From contig CADCII010000015.1 in the NCBI GenBank assembly GCA_902801515.1, positions 31,087 to 95,086 on the forward strand: a stretch of DNA of 64,000 nt, in the 5' to 3' direction. This DNA is from an uncultured Lachnospiraceae bacterium (GTDB lineage: Bacteria; Bacillota; Clostridia; Lachnospirales; Lachnospiraceae). Position 1 is the stretch's first letter. Each line of letters opens with the position of its first letter. The translations under genes and the position numbers were made by a program. The notes below the pieces were generated by a model. The model had not been told where the DNA came from and ran no database searches. It saw only the letters and a list, made by a program, of their open reading frames with translations. This document shows positions 44,641 to 54,489 of the stretch, piece after piece.

Positions 44641-45510
44641 TTATGAATAATCTACCGCTTCCAGAAAACGCTTCATACCACCGGGGATTTCTGCCGCTTT
44701 ATCCAGATTGGTTTTGCCCAGAGGGATAAACTTGTTTTTTCCATGATAATCGCTTCCTGCTGTCACATACAGATCATACTTTTCAGCGAAGGACAGAGTT
44801 TCCTTCCTCAGCTTCGGAGGAAAGGTGGAATAGAAGGCTTCTACTCCCTGCAGGCCATATTCGATCAGGCGGCGAAGGCGCTGGTCCATCTCTGATCCGA
44901 CGATCAACTCATCTCCGCTGCCATAGGCGGGGTGCGCCAGAACCGGAATACCGTTTCCGGCAAGAATGCTCTGTATGGCATCCTCAGGGCGCACGTATTC
45001 ACTGTGAACCGGTGCTTTATTCAGATAATCGCAGATGGCAGTCTCCTTTGACGGTGCATAGCCGTACCGGACCATCAGGTTTGCGATGTGCGGTTTTCCG
45101 GGACTGGACATGGCAAGCAGATCCTGAGTATCCTGCTCTGAAAAAGTGAAACCATACTCGTCCCTGATATAATCGAGTCTTGTCCGGACCTTCTTCATCC
45201 GGTACCGGTGTCCTGCTTCAACCATGTCTTTGATTGATTTACTGTCCGGGTCATAGTTGTAGCCGAGGATATGATATTTTCCATGCTCGTCCCTGCAGGA
45301 GAATTCTGTTCCGTTCAGCAGTTTCGGGTCATTCTCACTGAGGATCTCACGGATCATTGCGCATCCATTGACCGCATCATGATCTGTCAGCGAAAACAGG
45401 GTAATTCCCGCATCCCGGACATGCTTAAGCAGCTCCGAAGGCGTATCTGTACCATCGGAGACTATGGAATGCATATGCAGATCGATTTTTCCTATTTCCA
45501 TTTTCTGCAT
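44641..45510 (-). CDS. PHP-domain phosphoesterase
   Basis: The protein has 289 residues from the ATG at 45510, one base after the stop of the upstream gene; the frame is open to 45573 but that region belongs to the previous gene. PHP metal ligands are visible: DLHMHS, SDGT, TDHD, a Glu in NGTEFSC, AHP in VLAHPAY and GSDYHG near the C-terminus. Close relatives are YciV/RNase AM-type enzymes that remove phosphate from nucleoside 3',5'-bisphosphates or trim RNA ends. It is the last gene of the partner-switching operon, but its link to that signalling is not evident. Confidence 0.88.
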   Translation of the reverse strand: MQKMEIGKIDLHMHSIVSDGTDTPSELLKHVRDAGITLFSLTDHDAVNGCAMIREILSENDPKLLNGTEFSCRDEHGKYHILGYNYDPDSKSIKDMVEAGHRYRMKKVRTRLDYIRDEYGFTFSEQDTQDLLAMSSPGKPHIANLMVRYGYAPSKETAICDYLNKAPVHSEYVRPEDAIQSILAGNGIPVLAHPAYGSGDELIVGSEMDQRLRRLIEYGLQGVEAFYSTFPPKLRKETLSFAEKYDLYVTAGSDYHGKNKFIPLGKTNLDKAAEIPGGMKRFLEAVDYS

Positions 45511-45511
45511 G

Positions 45512-46690
45512 TCAGAATACCAGTGAATCTGTACGGGGCAGCAATTGGGCCAGTATTGACCGGCAGGTTTCAATCATTTTACGTCCGTCCTCGCGGTTCA
45601 TGCCGTCACGCCGGATCTGATGACGCATGATCCGGGCCAGACCGATGATCATTGCCTTCTCCTCCACACTGTCGATGACGGCGGCGTCCTGTGTGCCGAG
45701 ATAGAGTTCGAGGCTCCTGCGCCAGAAGGTATAACAGGTTTCGGCGGAAAGGCCAAGAAACTTCATGGTGCAGTCAGGATCGATCAGGCCGAAGCCTACA
45801 TAGGCATTGTATATACTGGCAAGTTCAAAAACAGGATGGCCATGGCAGAGGGTGTCCATATCAATGAGAAGTATTTCATTATTCTGGTACATGATATTCT
45901 TGACGTGATAGTCGCCATGCATCAGATGCTCGTCCGCAGGCACAGCCGCGATCAGCGCGTGCAGTTTTTCATGCAACTCAGCAGGCAGATAATCCTTCAG
46001 GAAGTCTGCCCAGTCCAGCGCCACTGCTTTCATATCCGGCAGAGTGTCAGAGCGGATTACCTTGGAGTGAATGAGCTTGAGAAGATCAATGCTCATCTGT
46101 ACCACTTCGTCAAGCGGTTTATCGTCATAGGCGAGCAGCTTCGCAAAACTCCTGGCAGTCAGTTTTTCGAAGACGGTGCCATATCCACCTCCTGCGATAC
46201 GTACCACATCGTAGGGAATCGCCGTGGGCACGCCCGCGATGAAAGCAAGCCGGGCGAGTTCCCGCTCGCGGTGAATCTCCGGCAGGGCATCAGGGTTGCG
46301 GTAAACCTTGACAATTGTGTCCGGATCGATGCGGTATACCATTCCGTTGGCGCCCATACCGATTAATTCACAGCCTTCCACCGAGATTACGCGGTAAGCC
46401 CTGCGGACTTCCGTCATCTCAGTGAAGCCGGTCACATCCAGTATTTCATACATTTCAGAATGAACATTTGTAAGAATCACTTCATCCGTCTGCTGGATGA
46501 GCCGGAGCAGCACGCGCAGTCCCGCGCTGGAAGCGTATTCCAGCCGGTCGCAGTCCAGTTCGATGGAATCGTCGGGATACTGCTGCCGGATTTCATAGAT
46601 CCGGGTCTCAACCTCTTGTGCGTTGGACGAATCAATCTCGCCGGAGAGGGAGATTATGAGCCTGCCGTTTTCCTCTCTGCTCTGTACCAT
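45512..46690 (-). CDS. STAS domain fused to an APH-like phosphotransferase
   Basis: The protein has 392 residues. The N-terminal STAS domain (about 1-98) has YASSAGLRVLL, where the serine pair is the usual phosphorylation site of anti-sigma antagonists. A kinase-like domain of the aminoglycoside phosphotransferase fold follows (about 105-350): GMGANGMVYRI as nucleotide loop, the catalytic HGDYHVKNIM loop and LIDMDT metal motif. The second half resembles the paralogous phosphotransferases known as TIGR02172. It lies 38 bases after the free STAS gene and upstream of the PHP gene. It may be a partner-switch output that phosphorylates a small molecule or protein. Confidence 0.85.
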   Translation of the reverse strand: MVQSREENGRLIISLSGEIDSSNAQEVETRIYEIRQQYPDDSIELDCDRLEYASSAGLRVLLRLIQQTDEVILTNVHSEMYEILDVTGFTEMTEVRRAYRVISVEGCELIGMGANGMVYRIDPDTIVKVYRNPDALPEIHRERELARLAFIAGVPTAIPYDVVRIAGGGYGTVFEKLTARSFAKLLAYDDKPLDEVVQMSIDLLKLIHSKVIRSDTLPDMKAVALDWADFLKDYLPAELHEKLHALIAAVPADEHLMHGDYHVKNIMYQNNEILLIDMDTLCHGHPVFELASIYNAYVGFGLIDPDCTMKFLGLSAETCYTFWRRSLELYLGTQDAAVIDSVEEKAMIIGLARIMRHQIRRDGMNREDGRKMIETCRSILAQLLPRTDSLVF

Positions 46691-46728
46691 ATTGCATTTA
46701 CTCCTTTTGACAGGCGGAAGAATACCTG

Positions 46729-47031
46729 TTATTCCACCGTGACAACATCCTGGAAACCTATCAGGTCGAATATAGACATGATAGGATCACTGACATGGAT
46801 GAGCTTCATTTCCGCACCCCTGTTTTTCAGGGTCTGATTAAGACCAAGGAACAATCTTATTCCTGCGGATGATATGTAGTCCACATTCTCAAAGTCAACG
46901 ATGAGGTTACTGACGCCTGACAGATGCGTACGCAGTTCCTCCTCGAAATCCGGCGTGGTCATGCTGTTCAGCTCACCGACAGGCTTTACAGTCAGCGTTG
47001 TACCATTCATTTCAAAAACCGTATTCGACAT
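46729..47031 (-). CDS. STAS-domain anti-sigma factor antagonist
   Basis: The protein has 100 residues from the ATG at 47031 (MSNTVFEMNGTTLTV) preceded by AAAGGGG; the frame is open to 47067. It is a single STAS domain of SpoIIAA/RsbV type with YISSAGIRLFL around the phosphorylatable serine. In the usual switch, the HATPase of the neighbouring protein phosphorylates it and the SpoIIE phosphatase reverses this. Here both activities appear to sit in the protein encoded just upstream (47076-50726). Confidence 0.92.
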   Translation of the reverse strand: MSNTVFEMNGTTLTVKPVGELNSMTTPDFEEELRTHLSGVSNLIVDFENVDYISSAGIRLFLGLNQTLKNRGAEMKLIHVSDPIMSIFDLIGFQDVVTVE

Positions 47032-47075
47032 TCTTGTCAACCCCTTTCTTGTTTCTTCAAGAATCAATACTGATT

Positions 47076-50000
47076 TTATATTTTCTTCCGAATCGTCAGG
47101 ATATTCTGCCCGTCCTTATATTTGTAAGAAACATCATCCATGCTTTGCTGCACCATGAACAGTCCGAGACCGCCGATTGGGCGTTCCCTTGCCGGGAGCC
47201 TGGTTGTATCAGGCCGTTCCTCAGCAAAGGGATCGAAGGGGATACCCTGATCAATGAACGTAATCACTACGCACAGCGGGTTTTCATCTACTTCGACTTT
47301 TATCGTCACAGATCCTGTTTCCGGGACGTAGGCATAGTTCGCAATATTGCTGAATATCTCATCAATGGCTACATCTATCTGAACTCTGGTCCGCTCGGAG
47401 CAGCCCAAAGGTTTAAGATGTTCGTTGACAAAGCGCGTTACCCGTTTTACCTGATTCACCTGTGCGATGACGGTAATCTGATCCGCTTCTTTTCTGCCGC
47501 GGTATCTGACTGACAGCATAGTAATGTCATCAAACTGGGGCACATCCTCCGTAAAGAGCGCTATTGCCTTCTGTACATTGTCAAGCAGCTCTTTGGGCTC
47601 TGCATCCGGGATCTGGTTCAGCGCATCGATCAGACGCTCTTCGCCAAACATCTCGCCCGATGTGTTTTTTGCCTCTATGATGCCATCCGTATAGACAAAC
47701 AGGCAGTCCCCCGGATTCATTTCAAATTCACGATTCTGATACTTTGCTTTATCCATCACACCTGCAAACATGTTATGTTTATATTTCAACAGTTCAAATG
47801 ATCCGTCAGAGCGCCGGATTGCCGGATGCTCATGGCCTGCGTTACAGGCAATTCCCCTGCCGGTGGAGATCTCCAGCACTGCCGCCCAGACCGTCACAAA
47901 CATCCCGGATTCGTTGTTTTCGCACAACTGCACGTTGACATTCGTCATTGCCTCGGCAGGCGTAAGCCCTGTCATCAACTGGTTTTTGATCAGCGCTTTA
48001 GCCACCATCATAAACAGTGCGGCCGGAACACCCTTGCCGGATACGTCTGCTATGACCATTGCCAGATGGTCGTCATCGACCAGGAAATAATCATAAAAGT
48101 CGCCGCCGATATCCTTGGCCGGGGTCATGCTGGCATAAAGATCATACTTTTTATCTACAGAATCTGACAGAGAGGTATGCGGAAGAGCAGAAGACTGGAT
48201 CTCTGAAGCAAGGCGCAAGTCTCCGGCTATGCGCTCCTCGTCTTTTCTCTTCTCGATCTGCAGGGCCTGCCTCTTCAGGAAAAGACGTACCAGCCACATA
48301 TTGAGCAACAATGCAAAAAGGGCAATGAGAAACCAGAACCACAGCTGCTCATAAAACGCCGGCTTTTTGCTGATCAGCATGGAGATTTTATTGCTTTCAT
48401 TTCCTGCTCCGATGTCAAGACTCATTATAAAATGGTATTTGCCGCCCTGCAGGTTTGTATAATCCAGACTTGTCAGGTTGCTGAGGTTTACTGTTAACGG
48501 CGATCGGTCAAAGCCTTGCAGATAACAGAAAACCTTCGGATTCAGGGGTGCATAATTGAAGACATAACCCCTGACTGTCAGCTTGTGGGTGTAGGAGGGA
48601 ATCGTAAACTCTCCCTCGGGATCCGGCCAGACCCGGAAGCCATCCACGTCTACAAAGGGAACAGACATCTTCAGATCAACAGTTGCTTTATATGGGGTAT
48701 CGATATTCACTTTAATCACGCCGTTTGTGCCGGCAATATACAGATCTCCGTCTTCTGTCAGTTCGCTGAAGGAATTGGCTGTAGCAACGTAGTGGAGACC
48801 GTTATTGAGATCATAGTGCACGGTCTCGATTTCCTCATTTACAAGCAGCTGTTCAACAGGTGCCACATAGATCCCGTCGCTGGACAGTACCCAGAGCTCA
48901 CCCCTGCTGTTCTCATAAAGATCGTAGTTGTTGGCATAGGGGAATTTCCGGATTGTTGTCACTGTATAATCCGGAGTCATATAGGCAAGAGAGTTTCCTG
49001 TAACGATCCAGATCACATCCTCGCTGCGGCTGCGGGAAACGCGCATTACAACGTCTGATTCGAGACCGTTCTCCGTTCCGAAATGAGTAATCTCTCCCGG
49101 GCGGATGACCAGAAGACCGCCGCCGTCCGTGCCAAGGACATACTCCCCTCCGAAACCTTCCGTCACAGTCAGGACCGCATTGTTCGTAAGTCCGTCTTCC
49201 TGTTCGTAGACTTCAGTTATGCGATCGTCCCGGATTACGCAGAGCCCGCCGCTTAGCGCCGCAAGGATACTGCCGTCTGTACACTCGCTGATCGTGCGGC
49301 ATTTTTCTGAAGGGATACCATCCTCTGGCGTGAAGACCATTATCTCTCCGTCAAAATAGCGAATCAGGCCGTCACCGTTCCATGTAGAAATCCAGAGATA
49401 ACCCCGGCTGTCCTGCATAATGGAACGGATTCGGATCATATCCAGATAGGAGAGCAGATCCGTCGCTTTCAGAGACTTCCCGGAAGCTGTCACAGCCTTT
49501 GTGAGTGGGATGCTGGTCACTTCATCCCCATTCTGCATGGCGATCAGACCTTCGTCTGTTCCAAGTAAGAGCATGGAATCATACAGGCAGGTGGAATTGA
49601 TGACCTGGGCAGGCATCTGCCACCGTTCGAACATATCCACAAACTGGTTGGGCACTATCTTCATCACGCCTTGCCTGGTAGATGTGAACCACAGGTTTCC
49701 CTGATAGTCTGTCATGACATGCTGAACAGAATTATCCATCGGAACACCGTTCAGCAGGGTAATGCCATCTTCATCCAGCCTGCCAATGCCGTTCCTGGCG
49801 CAGACCCAGATCCTGCCTCCGATTGCCTCCATACCTTCCGGTTCAGTCAATTCTCCAAGATCCAGCACCCGGGCATCCTGAAACGCTTTTGACGCCTCAC
49901 CGTAATAGAGACTGGAACCCATATCGCCCAGCCAGAACCACCCTGGATTTTCCGGATCCGGGAGCATGCAGTTGACGTTTTCGATAGGGTTGTCTTCAGA

Positions 50001-50726
50001 ACTTATCAGGCTGACCCGCTTTCCTTTTTCAAACCCTGCCAGGTCTCCTTCACGGGTAAGTGCATATACCACGCCGTCGGCTCCTGTGCGGAGATTATGA
50101 ATCGACCCTTCAATTTGTTTATTGCTATCAACAGTAAATTTCAGTTCGGGATCGATGAACGCGATGCCGGAAATTGTACCGATATAGATGTATCCATCTT
50201 TATCTTCTGCAAAATTGCGGATCGTGAGGGATTCAAGTCCGTCAGCCCTCCCCCATCTCATGAACTGCCCGTTCTCCATCATCAGAACGCCTGCATCGTT
50301 GGTTCCGATCCACAGCCGGTTCCGACTGTCCTTAAACAGGACTTTTACATTGGAGATGGGTATATCTGCATCAATCCGTTCAAATGTTTTTCCATCGTAA
50401 CAGATCAGGCCTGCATAGCTTCCGATCCAGATAAATCCGTCATCTGTATGCGCAATGGCATTTGCTTCGGAGGTAGGAAGACCGCTGCGGTTATCATACA
50501 GGACTGCAGAGAAGGATTCGCCTTGCCTGAACGGATCGACAGAAGGCGAGATATTCAGATTTCCGGCGGAATTGATGGGCTGAGCCGGGATATCGCAGTA
50601 CGCCGGCCTGGACCATCCCCACATTGTCAGCACACAGAACAGCAGACATAACAGGAGCCTGCCGGCATGGTATAACGTCCACTTTTTTCGGAAAATGCTC
50701 ATCCTCACGAAGCAGATGTCCTCCAT
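47076..50726 (-). CDS. Beta-propeller sensor with SpoIIE phosphatase and RsbW-like HATPase
   Basis: The protein has about 1216 residues. Order: a signal/anchor helix (about 22-38); two-component-regulator propeller repeats (about 60-740, e.g. DGFIWIGSYAGLICYDGKTF, GNLWFTSTRQGVMKI); a Y_Y_Y-like beta domain (about 745-815); a transmembrane helix (about 822-842, FWFLIALFALLLNMWLV); a coil with DLRLASEIQSSALP; and a SpoIIE/PP2C domain (about 890-1080; GGDFYDYF, ADVSGKGVPAAL, VYTDGIIEA). Last comes a C-terminal HATPase (about 1095-1216; N-box EIFSNIANYAY, DQGIPFDP, GGLGLFMV). Start is uncertain: ATG 50726 has no good site; a GTG at 50708, 11 bases after GGAGG, is an option. It senses something outside and can both phosphorylate and dephosphorylate STAS partners. 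Confidence 0.9.
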   Translation of the reverse strand: MEDICFVRMSIFRKKWTLYHAGRLLLCLLFCVLTMWGWSRPAYCDIPAQPINSAGNLNISPSVDPFRQGESFSAVLYDNRSGLPTSEANAIAHTDDGFIWIGSYAGLICYDGKTFERIDADIPISNVKVLFKDSRNRLWIGTNDAGVLMMENGQFMRWGRADGLESLTIRNFAEDKDGYIYIGTISGIAFIDPELKFTVDSNKQIEGSIHNLRTGADGVVYALTREGDLAGFEKGKRVSLISSEDNPIENVNCMLPDPENPGWFWLGDMGSSLYYGEASKAFQDARVLDLGELTEPEGMEAIGGRIWVCARNGIGRLDEDGITLLNGVPMDNSVQHVMTDYQGNLWFTSTRQGVMKIVPNQFVDMFERWQMPAQVINSTCLYDSMLLLGTDEGLIAMQNGDEVTSIPLTKAVTASGKSLKATDLLSYLDMIRIRSIMQDSRGYLWISTWNGDGLIRYFDGEIMVFTPEDGIPSEKCRTISECTDGSILAALSGGLCVIRDDRITEVYEQEDGLTNNAVLTVTEGFGGEYVLGTDGGGLLVIRPGEITHFGTENGLESDVVMRVSRSRSEDVIWIVTGNSLAYMTPDYTVTTIRKFPYANNYDLYENSRGELWVLSSDGIYVAPVEQLLVNEEIETVHYDLNNGLHYVATANSFSELTEDGDLYIAGTNGVIKVNIDTPYKATVDLKMSVPFVDVDGFRVWPDPEGEFTIPSYTHKLTVRGYVFNYAPLNPKVFCYLQGFDRSPLTVNLSNLTSLDYTNLQGGKYHFIMSLDIGAGNESNKISMLISKKPAFYEQLWFWFLIALFALLLNMWLVRLFLKRQALQIEKRKDEERIAGDLRLASEIQSSALPHTSLSDSVDKKYDLYASMTPAKDIGGDFYDYFLVDDDHLAMVIADVSGKGVPAALFMMVAKALIKNQLMTGLTPAEAMTNVNVQLCENNESGMFVTVWAAVLEISTGRGIACNAGHEHPAIRRSDGSFELLKYKHNMFAGVMDKAKYQNREFEMNPGDCLFVYTDGIIEAKNTSGEMFGEERLIDALNQIPDAEPKELLDNVQKAIALFTEDVPQFDDITMLSVRYRGRKEADQITVIAQVNQVKRVTRFVNEHLKPLGCSERTRVQIDVAIDEIFSNIANYAYVPETGSVTIKVEVDENPLCVVITFIDQGIPFDPFAEERPDTTRLPARERPIGGLGLFMVQQSMDDVSYKYKDGQNILTIRKKI

Positions 50727-50987
50727 CAGTACAATTTAAAAATAACCTTCTGTTGAATACTGGTGTAATTTATTCATTCTAGCATACCTGCCATATCTTT
50801 AGCCACAGAAAAAGCGTCTGCGCACAAAAAACAGACAAACATTTTTGAACAACTTTTTTTGAAATGAACGAGTGGATTTTCATTTCTGTGTACGTATAAA
50901 ATTATGCTGCAGGGCAAAAGGAAAAATGAAATTGCCATTGCAAATTAAAATTATAACAATACTAAATATATATAAGGAGAAATAAAG

Positions 50988-51587
50988 ATGAGGAAAAAAG
51001 GTTTATTTGCAGCAGTTATGATGTGTGTGTTAAGCGTGGCGTCTGTGATGTGTGTTCACGCAGAGGAAATACAGACTGAGGAAATCCAGACCGAAGCAGT
51101 AGATACGGTTGGTGCGCCTGCGGAATTCAAATGGGATGAGAAGATGCAGCAGATGTTTATCGACGAAGGTTTTGCCGGTACTGTTTATGATATAGATGCG
51201 CTCGGCATGCAGATGCTTGTTCCGGAAGGACTTGAGAAAAGACAGCCTACCGACGAGGAGAAGGAAAAAGATACCATTCTGGTATTTGAGAATGAAGAGC
51301 AGGATAAGAAGATCGAACTGGTGCTTGGCGCCGTCGGCGAATGCAAAACTCTTGATGAGGTCAAGGCATATATCGAGGAGAATGTCCCGGGTATCGTGAT
51401 AACTCCGACAAAGATCAATGAGTTTGACACACTTGTATACGGCAGCGAAGAAACTGATTCCATGTGCGTACTGATCGGCGCCGGTGATGCCGGTTTCCTG
51501 AGGGTAATCTGCCGTCCGATAATGGATTCTCAGATGAACAGGCTGTACTCTTATGTGGCAGCGTCCATCCAGCAGATTAAAGACTGA
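50988..51587 (+). CDS. Small secreted protein of unknown function
   Basis: The protein has 199 residues after AAGGAGAAA. The signal peptide ends near SVMCVHAEE. A duplicated EEIQTEEIQTEA stretch follows. The mature domain (about 45-199) has patterns like MLVPEGLEKRQPTDEEKE and EVKAYIEENVPGI and probably an alpha/beta fold; similar N-terminal phrases of this type occur in many clostridial secreted proteins, but I have no family name. It is divergent from the partner-switch operon with 261 bases between them, and has a clear terminator. Not obviously linked to its neighbours. Confidence 0.82.
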   Translation: MRKKGLFAAVMMCVLSVASVMCVHAEEIQTEEIQTEAVDTVGAPAEFKWDEKMQQMFIDEGFAGTVYDIDALGMQMLVPEGLEKRQPTDEEKEKDTILVFENEEQDKKIELVLGAVGECKTLDEVKAYIEENVPGIVITPTKINEFDTLVYGSEETDSMCVLIGAGDAGFLRVICRPIMDSQMNRLYSYVAASIQQIKD

Positions 51588-51596
51588 AACAACGAC

Positions 51597-51619
51597 AAGC
51601 CGGGCCGGGTGCCCGGCTT
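51597..51619 (+). terminator. Terminator of the 50988 gene
   Basis: AAGCCGGGC (51597-51605), loop CGGGT, GCCCGGCTT (51611-51619), then TCATACT. Confidence 0.8.
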
Positions 51620-51772
51620 TCATACTGCAGACAAAATCCGGAGCATATGCTCTGGATTTTCTGTATTGATAAAGTGATAATGACGCTGAATGATCCGTAG
51701 ACTATAATAAGTATCAGGAACAGGCTGACTGGATGAATGATGCATTAAAATACCTTCAGACAGGAGGAGAAA

Positions 51773-54037
51773 ATGTCATTTTATGTTTGGGAACCTCTGC
51801 CGGGTGTTTTTCACATCCGGGATGTAATGGGGGTATGGATGACGCTGCTGAAAGGCAGTGATCGTGCGCTGCTGTTTGATACGGGATACGGCCTGGAAGA
51901 TGTATCTGCATTCGTCTCCTCTCTGACCGGGCTTCCGCTTCAGGTACTCCTTTCCCACGCACATCACGATCACGTGATGGGGGCGAGGTTTTTTCCGTCG
52001 GTATCCATACTGGAAGCGGAGCAGGAGACTGCCCGGGAGTATACAGGAGAGAAATGGCGCAGGAAGGTACTGGCGGAAGCTGTGGCAGCCGGGATCGATG
52101 TGTGTACGGAAGAGTACCTGCACGCTGACATGCCGGCCTTTGTTCCTGTGGGGGAAGGATGCATTCAGCTGGGAGGGCTCACTGCGCAGATCATAGCGTG
52201 TCCGGGACATACACCCGGTTCGGCAGTGATCTATGTGCCGGAGAGAGAACTTCTGCTCACCGGAGATGACTGGAATCCCTGCACCTGGCTGTTTTTTCCG
52301 GAAGCTCTGGGTGCGGTGCAGTACAGAGAGAATATATCGAAACTTCTCGATCTTCCGTTCAGACATATTCTCTGCCCGCATTCTGACAGACTGTGCGCAA
52401 GGGAAGAATTTGAGGCGTTTGTGCACGCTCTCTCGGATGAAGCGCTGTCAGGAGCGCCATCCTGCGGGGAAGGGGCTGCCATGGGGATCCATACGGCGCA
52501 GATATCTGTCCCCGGAGGAGACCGGTTTGTATATGACCGAAGGAAGGTCAGGAGCAGGTTCGGGGAAACATGGCTCCGCGCACTGCCGGTTCCGGATCTG
52601 GATTCTGTTACATCTCCCCTTGAGACAGCCCAGGCAGAGAGCGGCATGTTCTGCAGGCTGCACCCGGAAGAGCCGGAGATGAAGCTGGTCGTGGACGGCT
52701 CACTGGGTGATGGTTATGAGATTACGTGCACTCCGGAAAATACGCTGATACGGGGCGGGGAGAGCGGCATCCTGTATGGAACTTACGCATACCTGCAGGC
52801 GCGGATCTGCGGGGAAACGCCTCCTCAGGACCTTCAGAAGCCGTCGCACAGACTCCGTATGCTGGATGCGTGGGACAATATGGACGGCACTATTGAGAGG
52901 GGATACGCAGGCAGGTCTCTGTGGTTTGAGGGGAATTCATTTTGCTATGACGCCCGGAGGATCCGCCAGCTGGGACGCATGCTGGCCAGCGTGGGGATCA
53001 ATGTACTGTGCATCAACAATGTCAATGTTCATGAGCCGGCACAGTCCCTGACAGATGAAATGCTCAAGGATGCGGCGGAATTTGCTAAAATCCTGCGTCC
53101 GTTTGGCGTGTATCTGATGTTTTCGATCGATTTTTCCATGCCCATCCTGCGCGGCCTTCAGAGTGCAGATCCTCTGGATGAGGAGGTCAGAGCCTGGTGG
53201 AAGGACTGCGCGGACAGGATCTGGAGAGAAATTCCTGATTTTGCGGGTTTTCTGGTCAAAGCGGACAGTGAACACAGAGCCGGTCCGCACACTTACGGGC
53301 GGACGCACGCTGAGGGAGCGAATATGCTTGCAGATGCCCTGCGCGTATATGGCGGAGTGGTCGTATGGCGCGCATTTGTCTACAACTGCCTTCAGGACTG
53401 GAGAGATACAAAGACAGACCGTCCCTGCGCAGCTTTCGAACTGTACCAGCCGATGGACGGCATGTTCCGTGACAATGTGATCCTGCAGGTCAAGTACGGG
53501 CCTTTCGACTTCCAGGTCAGGGAGCCGCTCTCACCGCTGCTTTTGTCGATGCACAGAACAAACCTGTGCTGCGAACTGCAGCTGACCCAGGAATACACCG
53601 GTCATCAGATCGACCTGTTTGCCATGCCCGGTATGTGGAGAGAGATCTTTGACCAGATCGGAGAGAGGCAGCTTAGTGCGGTATCCGCTGTCAGCAACCT
53701 GGGAAGGGACAGAAACTGGACAGGCCATCCTTTCGCCGCATTGAACCTGTATGCATTCGGTCAGTTTGCATGGAACAGAAATGCAGATCCGGAACAGGTA
53801 ATCCGGGAGTGGATAAGGCTCAGTTATGAGATGCCTGCGCAGGAGGAGCAGACGCTTCTGCAGATCCTGCTGCAGAGCCGCGATGTGTACGAACAGTATA
53901 CGGCGCCGCTGGGACTTCGCCGCTGGGACTTTGCTGGATGGTACAGCCCCATGAGCATTATGGACCAAGCCCGTGGGGCTATGAGTTCCAGGCCTGGGGG
54001 ACCTACAACAGAGCGGACCGGGACGGAGTCGGAATAG
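51773..54037 (+). pseudogene. Metallo-beta-lactamase fold / GH67 alpha-glucuronidase fusion, frameshifted
   Basis: The frame reads 754 residues. The first part (about 1-225) is an MBL-fold hydrolase with HAHHDH at about 62-67, a second His in CPGHTPGS and Asp in LTGDDW. The second part (from about 235) is a GH67 alpha-glucuronidase, which removes 4-O-methylglucuronic acid from xylo-oligosaccharide ends: RMLDAWDNMDGTIERGYAGR, the acid Glu in VKADSEHR, and the base-carrying PMDG and QVREPLSPL. At 53904-53931 a perfect 14-bp tandem duplication shifts the frame, so the ORF ends with about 40 unrelated residues at 54037. Removing one copy restores GLCWMVQPHEHYGP and a protein of about 873 residues running to 54408. 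No signal peptide, so it would act inside the cell. As it stands the GH67 C-terminus is lost. Confidence 0.9.
53904..53931 (+). repeat. Perfect 14-bp tandem duplication inside the GH67 region
   Basis: CGCCGCTGGGACTT occurs twice in a row (53904-53917 and 53918-53931). Its length is not a multiple of three, so it shifts the frame by two bases. Loss of one copy by slippage would restore the gene. Confidence 0.97.
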
Positions 54038-54408
54038 ACAGAACCCGGCGCGGGACAGGATATGCCGCGCAGTACCCTCCGGAGCTGGAGAAACTGTATT
54101 CCGATCCGGAATCCTGCCCTGAATGCCTGCTTCTTTTCTTCCACCGTCTGCCTTATTCATTTGTGATGAGGGACGGAAGAACGCTGATCCAGAGAATCTA
54201 CGATGATCATTTCGAGGGATACAGGAAAGTACTCGAAATGCGGGAGAAGCTGACTAAGCTGCAGCTTCCGGATGCCGACAGGAAAGAGGCGCTGGCCAGG
54301 ATGGACTGTCAGGCGGAGAACGCCAGAGAGTGGAGAGACGTAGTCAATACATTTTTCCTGCGGCTGAGCGGGATTCCGGATGGACAGGGAAGAGAGATAT
54401 TTATTTGA
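53932..54408 (+). pseudogene. C-terminal part of the GH67 enzyme in the shifted frame
   Basis: These 158 codons (CWMVQPHEHYGPSPWGYEF, then WGTYNRADRDG, GTGYAAQYPP, CPECLLLFFHRLPY and TLIQRIYDDHFEGY) match the conserved C-terminal third of GH67 enzymes. An internal ATG at 53938 could start a fragment, but nothing suggests that it is used. It belongs to the gene beginning at 51773. Confidence 0.92.
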
Positions 54409-54489
54409 AAACGCGTTTTGTTAATTCCGGACAGATCAATGACCTAAGATGCGTCTGTATTTATGGTGGAGATAAGAGGAGATAATAAA

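Noticed and set aside
54408-54419. AAAACGCGTTTT palindrome after the GH67 gene as a terminator
   Set aside because: A stem of A-T pairs with a CGCG centre leaves no usable loop, so it is more likely a chance palindrome.
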